A stretch of DNA of 64,000 nucleotides from an uncultured Clostridia bacterium (GTDB lineage Bacteria; Bacillota; Clostridia; Christensenellales; CAG-917). The stretch covers positions 47,929 through 111,928 of the forward strand of contig CANQBO010000004.1 of assembly GCA_947589475.1 (NCBI GenBank), given 5' to 3'. The notes under the pieces are model-generated. The model was not told the origin of the DNA, did no database searches, and saw only the letters and a program-made list of their open reading frames with translations. Made by a program: the position numbers and the translations under genes. Below, piece by piece: positions 32,541 through 40,489 of this stretch (position 1 is the stretch's first letter; each line of letters opens with the position of its first letter).

Positions 32541-32586
32541 TTTTTCAGAAACCGACATTTTTCGACTTTTGTGTTGTGGTGTTTTG
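32541..32586 (+). repeat. 45-bp interspersed direct repeat, copy 2
   Basis: Second copy of the sequence at 31191-31236, same orientation, upstream of the ABC exporter genes. With copy 1 it brackets the motif-repeat gene and the acetyltransferase gene, a 1.35-kb block. Confidence 0.8.
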
Positions 32587-32631
32587 GGGTGAAAAGTTTT
32601 ATAACATAAATATGAAAACAAGGAGGCGGCT

Positions 32632-33531
32632 ATGAACGCGATAGAGATAAGAGGACTTACAAAGAGTTTCCGCGGGATGTTCGCGCTGGACGGTCTTGAC
32701 ATGACCGTGCCGCAAGGGGCGATTTACGGCTTCATCGGCGAAAACGGAAGCGGCAAGTCCACAACGGAAAAGTGCATATGCGGACACCTCGTGCCGGATA
32801 AGGGCAAGATAGAGCTGTTTGGCAAGCCGTATACGGACGCGGGCGTCAGAGTGAGAGTGGGCGCGCTGATCGAAAACACGGGGTGCTTCCCAAACTCGAG
32901 CGTATATTCCAACCTCATGATGCAAGCGATAAACCTCGGCGTCAAGGACAGGGCGGGCGAGATAGAGCGGGTCTTGAAAATAGTCCGTATGGAAGCAAAC
33001 GCGAAGCTGACATTCAAAAAATGCTCGCTCGGCATGAAACAAAGGATAGGCATTGCTATGGCTCTCTTGGGCGACCCCGCGCTGCTCATTCTGGACGAGC
33101 CTATAAACGGACTTGATACGGACGGCATGCGCCTCATGCGCGAGATCCTCGTGGACATCACGCAAAACCTCGGCTGTACCGTGCTCATATCCTCGCACAT
33201 CTTGGGCGAGCTTGAAAAAATCGCCACCCATTACGGCATTATACGTCAGGGCAAGATGATAAAGGAAATTTCCGCGGCGGAAATGGACAGCATTTCAAAG
33301 GCGTACACGTCCGTAAAGGTGCGGGACGTCGAGGGCGCGGCGAGACTGCTTGCGGGACGCTTCAGGACGGAAAAAGACGGCGAATATCTCAATGTGTACG
33401 GCGTGGATGACGCGAGCACGCTTTCAGCATATTTGTTGCAGAACGGACACTTTATCAGCGAGATAAAGCAGGATAAAGTGGGACTTGAGCAATATTATAT
33501 CGATTTGATGAGCGGAAAGGAGGCCTTGTAA
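32632..33531 (+). CDS. BcrA-type ABC transporter ATP-binding protein 1
   Basis: A 299-residue ATPase of the bacitracin/lantibiotic exporter group. Walker A is GENGSGKST (near residue 39), the signature is LGMKQRIGIAMALLG (a form typical of this group), Walker B is LLILDEPINGLD. A C-terminal region of about 80 residues follows the nucleotide-binding domain. AAGGAGGC precedes the ATG. The partner permease starts 1 bp after the stop. The arrangement (ATPase, permease) is repeated immediately downstream. Such systems export peptides or protect against lantibiotics; the substrate here is unknown. Confidence 0.92.
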   Translation: MNAIEIRGLTKSFRGMFALDGLDMTVPQGAIYGFIGENGSGKSTTEKCICGHLVPDKGKIELFGKPYTDAGVRVRVGALIENTGCFPNSSVYSNLMMQAINLGVKDRAGEIERVLKIVRMEANAKLTFKKCSLGMKQRIGIAMALLGDPALLILDEPINGLDTDGMRLMREILVDITQNLGCTVLISSHILGELEKIATHYGIIRQGKMIKEISAAEMDSISKAYTSVKVRDVEGAARLLAGRFRTEKDGEYLNVYGVDDASTLSAYLLQNGHFISEIKQDKVGLEQYYIDLMSGKEAL

Positions 33532-33532
33532 A

Positions 33533-34345
33533 ATGGAAAACGCAAACGTGCTTAAATTTGAAAGGCCGAGCTTTTTTGAAAGGCTCAAGGGCATGCTCGG
33601 AGTGGACTTTTACAGATTGTTTCACACGCCGCTGTTCTACATATTTATTGCCATAGCGGCGTTCATCCCCGCGCTCGTTTCAATGGGCGGAGGACAAGGC
33701 GAGGGAGCGATGTATCAAAATGCGTGGCAGATAGTTGCGGCAAACAGCCCGCTGTATGTCATAAGTAATATGGGCGAGTATGCCAACATGAACATGGTGT
33801 TCATCTTCGGCGGCATAATGGTGTCCATATTTATAGGGCACGACTATCAGAGCGGATACGTCAAGCAACTCTTCACCACTCACGCCAAAAAGCAGGACTA
33901 CATGATGAGCAAGAGCTTGCTGGGCGCGTTCTCGATGACGTGCATGTGCGTGACATACATGATTGGCGGCATGATCTCGGGCGCGGCGACGGGACTGTCA
34001 TTTCAAATAAACGCGGGATCCTTGCTGTGCGCCATACTCGGCAAGATGATAATGAGCCTCGGCTGGGCGAGCCTGTACACCTTCATCAACATCATCTTCC
34101 GCAGGAAATTCGGCATATCCATAGCGCTCTGCTTCGTGTTGGGTACGGGCATACCCGTTATAGGCGCGGCGGCGCTTGTCGGCAACAGCGCGGCGCTCAA
34201 CATCTTTTTGTACGGCTCGTCGGTGTATGCCTGTCTTTCTGCAAACTTTTTATCAGTCCTCGTGTGCCTCGCTTGCTCCGTCGTGTGGGCGGTCGTCTAC
34301 AACATTCTCGGCACTGTAGTGCTGTACAAGAGAGACGTCTATTGA
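33533..34345 (+). CDS. ABC-2-type permease 1
   Basis: A 270-residue membrane protein with about six hydrophobic segments. It begins with a cytoplasmic stretch followed by LGVDFYRLFHTPLFYIFIAIAA and has the EDF/HDY..GYVKQLF motif (HDYQSGYVKQLFTTHAKK at about 103-120), which is the usual mark of the permease half of BcrB/ABC-2 exporters. It forms the membrane half of the exporter with the preceding ATPase. The next ATPase gene follows after 12 bp. Confidence 0.88.
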   Translation: MENANVLKFERPSFFERLKGMLGVDFYRLFHTPLFYIFIAIAAFIPALVSMGGGQGEGAMYQNAWQIVAANSPLYVISNMGEYANMNMVFIFGGIMVSIFIGHDYQSGYVKQLFTTHAKKQDYMMSKSLLGAFSMTCMCVTYMIGGMISGAATGLSFQINAGSLLCAILGKMIMSLGWASLYTFINIIFRRKFGISIALCFVLGTGIPVIGAAALVGNSAALNIFLYGSSVYACLSANFLSVLVCLACSVVWAVVYNILGTVVLYKRDVY

Positions 34346-34357
34346 GGAGGAATGACT

Positions 34358-35263
34358 ATGAATGCAATAGAAATAAGAAATTTACATAAAGATTTCGGCG
34401 AGAAGCATGCCGTGGACGGACTGAATATGACCGTGCCCGAAGGAGCGATATACGGTTTCATCGGCGAGAACGGAAGCGGAAAATCCACCACGGAAAAGTG
34501 CATATGCGGGCTTATACCTCCCACAAGCGGCGAGATCAAGCTGTTCGGCAAGGATCATAAGGACGGGGAAGAGCGAGGCAAAATAGGCGTGCTTATCGAA
34601 GCGCCCGGTTGCTTTCCGAATATGAGCGTTTGGAACAATATGAAGTTGCAGGCGGCAAATCTCGGCATTAAAAACGAGAATGAGGAGATACGGCGCGTGT
34701 TGCACCTCGTGCGTATGGACGGCGCGGCAAGCAACAAGTTTAAAAACTGCTCTCTCGGCATGAAACAGCGCATAGGCATAGCGTTCGCGCTGCTCGGAGA
34801 CCCGAAGTTGCTTGTTTTGGACGAGCCTATAAACGGACTGGACGCGGACGGCATGCGCATAATGCGCGAGATACTCCTTGACCTCACGCAAAATCACGGT
34901 TGCACGGTGCTTATCTCATCGCATATCTTGGGCGAACTTGAAAAAATCGCAACCCATTACGGCATTATTCGCGGCGGAAGGCTTCTCAAAGAAATGACCG
35001 CACAGGAACTTAACGCAAGTTGTCCGACATATGTGCATCTCAAGGCGGCGGATATGAACAAGGCGCTCGCAGTCTGCAATAATGCGTTCGCTCGCGTCGA
35101 GTTTGACGAGGAGAGAGGCGAGATAAGGATATACGACAAGTTGTCCGCGGAGGAAGCGGCAAGTTATCTTTTCGGCAATTTCGGCATAGCCGTTACGGAA
35201 CTCGGGACGGCGAAGATAAGTCTCGAGGAATACTACATAGACCTTATGAAGGAGGGTAAATGA
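34358..35263 (+). CDS. BcrA-type ABC transporter ATP-binding protein 2
   Basis: The protein is closely related to the ATPase at 32632: MNAIEIR.L.K.F, the same GENGSGKSTTEKCICG Walker A region, an LGMKQRIGIAFALLG signature, LLVLDEPINGLDADGMR and SSHILGELEKIATHYGIIR. I start at 34358 because the GAGGAGG site is 7 bp upstream; ATG 34352 would be only 1 bp from it. The C-terminal region (about 225 onward) differs more. It probably arose by duplication of the first ATPase-permease pair, and its stop is followed at once by the permease of its own pair. Confidence 0.92.
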   Translation: MNAIEIRNLHKDFGEKHAVDGLNMTVPEGAIYGFIGENGSGKSTTEKCICGLIPPTSGEIKLFGKDHKDGEERGKIGVLIEAPGCFPNMSVWNNMKLQAANLGIKNENEEIRRVLHLVRMDGAASNKFKNCSLGMKQRIGIAFALLGDPKLLVLDEPINGLDADGMRIMREILLDLTQNHGCTVLISSHILGELEKIATHYGIIRGGRLLKEMTAQELNASCPTYVHLKAADMNKALAVCNNAFARVEFDEERGEIRIYDKLSAEEAASYLFGNFGIAVTELGTAKISLEEYYIDLMKEGK

Positions 35264-35264
35264 T

Positions 35265-36050
35265 ATGAGCGTAAATGTCAAAAATAACGACTTCGGCAAA
35301 CGTCTGAAAACAATGCTCAGAGTGGACTTTCGCAGGATGTTTTTGACGCCTACAGTCTACATCATGCTCGGCGTGAGCCTCGCGCTTCCCATACTCATCC
35401 TCGTCATGACGGGTTTTATGGGCGAAGCGGATCCCGAAACGGGCGAAGCGGTCGCTATGTTCACAAGCGTATGGCAGGCGATAGGCTCCGCGGGCGGCGG
35501 AATGAGCATGGATCTTACGGGCATGTGCAACATCAATCTTTTGTACTTCCTTGTGGCGATATTCGTATGCGTGTTCGTCGGCGAGGACTTCAGAAGCGGC
35601 TATGCCAAAAACATATTCACCGTGCGCTCCAAAAAGCTCGATTACATCCTCTCCAAAACCATTGTGCTGTTTACGGCGGCGGTCGGCATGTTTTTGCTCT
35701 TCTTTGTCGGAGCGATGATAGGAGGCTCCATCGCGGGACTGTCCTTCGATCTCGCGGCGGTAGGGGCGAGCGCGGGCAGTATTATCGCGTGCATGATAAG
35801 CAAAATATTCTTCGCGCTTGTGTTTGTGTCCATTGCTTTGACTCTCGCTTGCGTAGGCAGGCAGAAGGTGTGGCTGTCCGTGCTTTGCACTCTCGGCGCG
35901 GGAATGTTATTGTTTACGATGATACCCATGATAACGCCTCTCAATGCGGGCATACTTCACGTCATAATGTGCGCCGCGGGCGGAGCGCTGTTTGCAGTAG
36001 GGCTGGGCGCCTTAAGCAACGTGATCTTGAACAAAGTAAGTCTCGTATAA
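35265..36050 (+). CDS. ABC-2-type permease 2
   Basis: A 261-residue membrane protein with about six hydrophobic segments and the pattern LRVDFRRMFLTPTVYIMLGVSLA near the start, then GEDFRSGYAKNIFTVRSKKLDYILSK, parallel to the first permease. It starts 1 bp after the preceding stop behind GGAGGGT. The four exporter genes form one run without a terminator between them, so two similar exporters or one mixed complex could be made. Confidence 0.88.
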   Translation: MSVNVKNNDFGKRLKTMLRVDFRRMFLTPTVYIMLGVSLALPILILVMTGFMGEADPETGEAVAMFTSVWQAIGSAGGGMSMDLTGMCNINLLYFLVAIFVCVFVGEDFRSGYAKNIFTVRSKKLDYILSKTIVLFTAAVGMFLLFFVGAMIGGSIAGLSFDLAAVGASAGSIIACMISKIFFALVFVSIALTLACVGRQKVWLSVLCTLGAGMLLFTMIPMITPLNAGILHVIMCAAGGALFAVGLGALSNVILNKVSLV

Positions 36051-36199
36051 GGCAATCATTGTCAAAACGGGGTCGGGCTTTTCGGGCGTCCCGATCGATT
36101 AGATTACGCTGTCGTTGATATACTCTTCGTTGGCGAAAGGTTTTTTGGACGCCTGCATTATGCCGTAAATTACGACGCTCGATCGAAAAAGCATACGAA

Positions 36200-36228
36200 A
36201 AATCAAGGGCGCGCCCTTGGTTTTTTTG
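36200..36228 (+). terminator. Terminator after the ABC exporter genes
   Basis: CAAGGGCGCGCCCTTG is a full palindrome, followed by GTTTTTTT. It is the main signal in the 487-bp gap 36051-36537. A short minus-strand frame of 31 residues at 36099-36194 is the only other thing seen there. Confidence 0.7.
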
Positions 36229-36537
36229 CGCTTCGTGCTAATATTATCGTGTGGTATTTGAGTCGACTGATACGATGTGTTTTTATTTGATATACTTTTT
36301 GATTTGACAGATAAATTAAAACGTATTGCGGATATAATGAAATATAAAGGTATATGCGAGATTTTTGCAAGTTTATTTCCTCATACGATTTAAAGCCGAA
36401 AAATGTCGCGTCGTCGCGCATTGTTTGAAGCGTCCCCGCAACGTCGCTCGGTTGTACGACATGAAGGAAAAGCCTCTTGGGAGAAGCTCCTTATAATGGC
36501 AAACGTAAAAATTCAAATCACGCGCAGGTCGTTTGGA

Positions 36538-39114
36538 TCACGCGCGGATCTTGTGCGGTTTTTCTTTGCGGAGGCGGACGTCGAGTTTTTCGAATATTTC
36601 CTCCGTCCTATCGCCGAAATGCTTTTTCAGCAGACGGCACCCGTATATCATCGCGAGATAGACGGGTAGGAGGACGGCGCAGATGGCGAGTATCGCTTTG
36701 CCCATATCCCACGTGAGGTCGGTGGTGAGGTTGAAGAGGTTTATGAAAAAGTCGTGGGGAAGGGGAACGACGTACACGCCCACGAATATTACTATCATCA
36801 GCACATAAGTCGCGAAGTGGAGCCACGTGAAGGGAAGGCTGACTTTTGCGAGGAGCATGAAGCCCACGAAAGTGATGACGATGACAAACATCGACGTCGC
36901 CTGTTTTGCGTCGAGAGCGGTGAGGAAATAGTTGTTGCTTATTATCACCGCGCCCGCCGCAAGCAGGACGGTAAGACCCGCGGGTACGGCATTTTGAAGC
37001 ACTTTCGGAAGGAAGTGCCCCTGTACTCGGTCGGTATTCGGCTCCAGCGCGAGCACTATGGACGGCATACCTATCGTGACTCCGCCCATAAGCGTGAGGT
37101 TGGACGGCGAGAAGGGAAGCTCGTTTGGCACGCACAGGAAGAGCAGGGCGAGCAGTGTGTTGTATATTGTTTTCATGATGTAGAGCGCCGCACTGCGTTC
37201 GAGGTTATTTATCGAGCGTCTGCCCTCCGCCACAACTTTTGGCATAGAGGCGAAATTGCTGTCGAGAAGCACGAGCGAGCTGACGTTTTTCGCCGCATCG
37301 GAGCCTGACGCCATAGCGACGGAGCAATCCGCCGCTTTGAGGGCGAGCACGTCGTTGACGCCGTCGCCCGTCATGGCTACCGTGTGTCCCGCCGCCTTGA
37401 GAGCGTTGACGAGCAACAGCTTTTGGTCGGGGAGCACGCGCCCGAATATCGTATATTTTGTGGCGGCTTCCATGACCTCCTCGTCCGTTTTTAGTGTGGA
37501 CATATCCACAATATTGTCGCAGTCCACAAGTCCCGCGCGCATTGCGACGGCGCGCACCGTGGCGGGATTGTCGCCCGAGATTATCTTGACTTCCACACCC
37601 TCCTCTTTAAAGAAGCGCAGGGTGTCGGGAGCTTCCTTTCTTATGGTGTCCGTTATGAGTATGAAACTTATGGGCTTAAGCGCGGAGGGAAGGGCGTTGC
37701 CGTCAAAATCGGCGGTTGACGACGCCAAAAGCATAACTCTAAACCCTTTTTGCGCCATTTCTGTGGTCTGCGCCCTGATGTCGTCGGGAATGTTTTCCAG
37801 AACGAATTCGGGCGCGCCGAGCACATAGCTTATGCCGTCTATGCGCGCGCCGCTCCATTTTCGCTGAGAGGAGAAGGGGACGCAGAAAGTCGCCTCGCCC
37901 ACCGCCTCAAGCTTGCTCACAAACGACCTGAGCGCGTTTGCCGTGGCGTTGTCGTCGTCGAGCGCGCTCATAAGGTCTTTGACGATCTGCTTTATCTCGT
38001 CCTCCGTTATGTCGCCTATGGGACGTATCTCGTTGACGTCCATGGTTCCCTCGGTTATGGTGCCCGTCTTGTCGAGACAGAGCACGTCCACTCGCGCGAG
38101 AGTCTCCACGCAGTAGAGGTCCTGCGCCAGAGTTTTATGTTTGGAGAGGCGTATTACGCTCACGCAAAATACCGTGGACGCAAGCGCGACAAGTCCGCTC
38201 GGGATCATGCCGACGACGGTGCCTACGGTGGTGACGACGTATGTCTGCGCGGAAAGACCGTACGGATTTTGCAGGAAGTATTTGACGAGGAAGAGGGCAA
38301 GTCCCACGGGGACTATTATTATCGCCATGACCTTGACGATGAACATCAGCGAGCGCCAGATCTCGGAATTCGGTTTTTTGAAATATTTTGCGCCCGCGCT
38401 TATTTTTGTGGCGAAGTTGTCAAGACCTATGTGCTCCACCTGCGCCTTCGCCTTGCCCGATACGACGAAACTGCCCGACATTATCCTGTCCCCGGGGCGT
38501 TTGAGTATGGCGTCCGGCTCGCCGGTGATGAGGCTTTCGTTGACCTCGATAGAGCCTTCGCGCACTATGGCGTCCGCACATATCTGACTGCCTTGCGTGA
38601 GCAACATCATATCGTCGAGAACAATGTCTTTGACAGCAACCTCCTCTTCTTTTGAGTCGCGTATGACCGTGGCTTTGGGCGCGGAAATGAGGGAGAGTTT
38701 GTCTATTGTGCGCTTTGCGCGCATCTCTTGAAAAATACCTATCGCCGTATTGAAAAAGATGAGCGCCATAAACCCGAACTGCCCCAGCGCGTTGATGATG
38801 TTGCCTTTCCAATCCACGCAGAAGACGAGAAGTACGGCGAGAACTATAAATACAAAGTTGAAAAACGTGAAGATGTTTTCACGCAATATTTGAGAGACGC
38901 TCTTCGTCTTGACGTCCATATCGCCGTTGACCTTGCCTTCGGCGACGCGCGAAGCTATCTCGTCCGCGGACAGACCCTTTTCGGGATCCGTCTCATACGC
39001 CGAAACGCAGTCGTTTTCGGACCATTGTTCCGCCTCGGACGAGAGAGACGCAATTTCTTCGGGGATTATCTCGTGCAGATCTTCCCGCTGTTGAGGATGC
39101 GATATTTTGTCCAT
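36538..39114 (-). CDS. P-type cation-transporting ATPase
   Basis: An 858-residue HAD-superfamily P-type ATPase with the phosphorylated Asp348 in DKTGTIT, the actuator TGE at 197-199, TGDGVNDVLALKAADCSVAM in the hinge, and about ten membrane segments. The helix-4 motif is MIPSGL (303-308); canonical Ca2+ pumps have a PEGL-type motif there, and the form here resembles CtpE-like ATPases. It pumps a cation outward or inward using ATP; the ion is not clear from sequence (Ca2+ or another divalent cation are candidates). The start at 39114 has an AAAGAGGA site. Divergent from the lipoprotein gene at 39239. Confidence 0.9.
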   Translation of the reverse strand: MDKISHPQQREDLHEIIPEEIASLSSEAEQWSENDCVSAYETDPEKGLSADEIASRVAEGKVNGDMDVKTKSVSQILRENIFTFFNFVFIVLAVLLVFCVDWKGNIINALGQFGFMALIFFNTAIGIFQEMRAKRTIDKLSLISAPKATVIRDSKEEEVAVKDIVLDDMMLLTQGSQICADAIVREGSIEVNESLITGEPDAILKRPGDRIMSGSFVVSGKAKAQVEHIGLDNFATKISAGAKYFKKPNSEIWRSLMFIVKVMAIIIVPVGLALFLVKYFLQNPYGLSAQTYVVTTVGTVVGMIPSGLVALASTVFCVSVIRLSKHKTLAQDLYCVETLARVDVLCLDKTGTITEGTMDVNEIRPIGDITEDEIKQIVKDLMSALDDDNATANALRSFVSKLEAVGEATFCVPFSSQRKWSGARIDGISYVLGAPEFVLENIPDDIRAQTTEMAQKGFRVMLLASSTADFDGNALPSALKPISFILITDTIRKEAPDTLRFFKEEGVEVKIISGDNPATVRAVAMRAGLVDCDNIVDMSTLKTDEEVMEAATKYTIFGRVLPDQKLLLVNALKAAGHTVAMTGDGVNDVLALKAADCSVAMASGSDAAKNVSSLVLLDSNFASMPKVVAEGRRSINNLERSAALYIMKTIYNTLLALLFLCVPNELPFSPSNLTLMGGVTIGMPSIVLALEPNTDRVQGHFLPKVLQNAVPAGLTVLLAAGAVIISNNYFLTALDAKQATSMFVIVITFVGFMLLAKVSLPFTWLHFATYVLMIVIFVGVYVVPLPHDFFINLFNLTTDLTWDMGKAILAICAVLLPVYLAMIYGCRLLKKHFGDRTEEIFEKLDVRLRKEKPHKIRA

Positions 39115-39238
39115 ACTATTCCTCTTTATGGCAAGTCGTAAAACGATGACATATATAAAATTCTATCATATGCAAACGAATTTTGCAATGCTTTGAGTCA
39201 ATGTTCTATTTTGTGCTCAGCGCGAATATTATTGACAT

Positions 39239-39901
39239 ATGAAAAAGAAAATTTTTATGCTTTTGGCAATTTCGTTGACGATCGCGTGCTCGCTTATATT
39301 TGTCGCATGCAACAGGGTCGGGATAAAAAAGGAGGAGCCTTCCGACATTTCGCGCGTCACCTCAAGTTATATCGCGGGGGAGAGCGAGCTTTTCGCGGTG
39401 AGCCTCGAGAGCGGCATGAGAGAAAAGGCGTTCATAGCGGACGGCAAGGTCACTGACGTGGCGCCCTTTGCCGAACTTAAGATAGTGCCCCTCAAGGCGG
39501 CGGACGCGGAAGGGATAGATTTTGTCCTCGCGTCAGACGACGCCACCCTGAGCGGCAGGATCGACAAGGGCACGAACGGCGAATTCAAGACCGCGCTCGA
39601 CATCGCTTTCGTGCCCGACAAGATCACCGTCACGATGGGGGAGCAGACTTCGGAGATAGACCTCTGCAACGTGCTCGAGAGCGCAATATCCGCCGAAAAT
39701 GCGATAAGTATCGCAAGAGAAGCTTTCAAAGATAAGCTGGAAAGCGAGGCGGCGGACGGCAAGACCCGCGAAGTCTACCTCAAACTCATCACGGGCGACC
39801 GCGAAAACTATTATTACTACGTCTCTTTCATAGGCGACGGAGTAAACTACCTCGCCGCCCTCATATCCCTCGACGGCAACATCGTTTCCAAACGCGGTTG
39901 A
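39239..39901 (+). CDS. Lipoprotein of unknown function (220 residues)
   Basis: Signal peptide 1-24 ends in a FVAC lipobox; the mature protein is about 195 residues and mostly acidic. The C-terminal part (AISAENAISIAREAFKDKLE..., then YYYYVSFIGDGVNYLAALISLDGNIVSKRG) resembles a PepSY-like fold, which occurs in lipoproteins of Firmicutes, but I am not certain. No ribosome-binding site is present; TATTAT lies 6 bp before the ATG, so the mRNA may be leaderless. The stop codon is directly followed by four 35-bp hairpin repeats. Confidence 0.75.
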   Translation: MKKKIFMLLAISLTIACSLIFVACNRVGIKKEEPSDISRVTSSYIAGESELFAVSLESGMREKAFIADGKVTDVAPFAELKIVPLKAADAEGIDFVLASDDATLSGRIDKGTNGEFKTALDIAFVPDKITVTMGEQTSEIDLCNVLESAISAENAISIAREAFKDKLESEAADGKTREVYLKLITGDRENYYYYVSFIGDGVNYLAALISLDGNIVSKRG

Positions 39902-39903
39902 GC

Positions 39904-40043
39904 GCGCCCATATGCGTTCATATGGGCCACGCGTCCCCGCGCCCATATGCGTTCATATGGGCCACGCGTCCCCGCGCCCATATGCGTTCATATGGGCCAC
40001 GCGTCTCCGCGCCCATATGTGTTCATATGGGCTACGCGTCCTG
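39904..40043 (+). repeat. Four tandem 35-bp repeats, each with a perfect hairpin
   Basis: Units start at 39904, 39939, 39974 and 40009 with an exact 35-bp period. Each contains CCCATATG, loop CGTT, CATATGGG (8-bp stem) and then CCACGCGT. The first three units are nearly identical; the fourth has a few changes (TGTT in the loop, CTACGCGT). The array begins 3 bp after the lipoprotein stop. There are no varying spacers, so it is not a CRISPR array. Confidence 0.95.
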
Positions 40044-40110
40044 CACCCTCATGAGGAGCTTCTCGCCATGAACATCGGGTAAGGGACCACGTTTTATGCA
40101 CACCCTAAGT

Positions 40111-40157
40111 AAAAAAGCGCGAACATCGGTATTTTCCGAGGAGTTCGCGCTTTTTTT
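40111..40157. terminator. Bidirectional terminator
   Basis: AAAAAAGCGCGAAC and GTTCGCGCTTTTTTT form a long stem, with a small inner TCGG/CCGA stem. A run at one side and T run at the other support use from both directions. The remaining 40158-40412 holds no gene I can support. Confidence 0.85.
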
Positions 40158-40412
40158 GATTGCAAGCGCCGAAATCTCTGCGCGAAGGCAGATGTTTACG
40201 TTGCCGTTGTTTTGTCGCGACCGTACATTCGCATAAGATCGGACGTATCGAATATCGAGAGCGCAAACGTATGCTAATACGGCGCAGGAAAAATCAAATT
40301 TAGGCAAACCTCAAAAATGATCCGCGGGGCTTTATGGCGCTCAGTTTCCGCACTCGAGTTTATACATCCGATTTTTTGTTTTGAAAATTAAATGTTTTTG
40401 AGCTGTTTTAGG

Positions 40413-40441
40413 TTGCGCCTTGCGCGCGGCTATGTTATAAT
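40413..40441 (+). promoter_or_regulatory. Promoter of the topoisomerase pair
   Basis: TTGCGC (40413-40418) and TATAAT (40436-40441), 17-bp spacer. Transcription would start about 40 bp before the ATG at 40490. Confidence 0.75.
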
Positions 40442-40489
40442 ATACACATTATATTGTATGCGTGCGATTTTCGAGCACTAAAGGTAGAC

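Noticed and set aside
36099-36194. 31-codon minus-strand frame after the ABC exporters (MLFRSSVVIYGIMQASKKPF and on)
   Set aside because: Looks protein-like and may be the remnant of a gene, but it has no clear ribosome-binding site and matches nothing I recognise.
39904-40043. CRISPR array
   Set aside because: The 35-bp units are directly tandem with no unique spacers and no cas genes nearby.
40388-40440. Third copy of the 721/4034 repeat before the topoisomerase promoter
   Set aside because: Order of short words is similar (AAATTAA, TGTTTTTGAG, GGTTGCGCC, TTGCGCG) but gaps and mismatches are too many to call it without an alignment.
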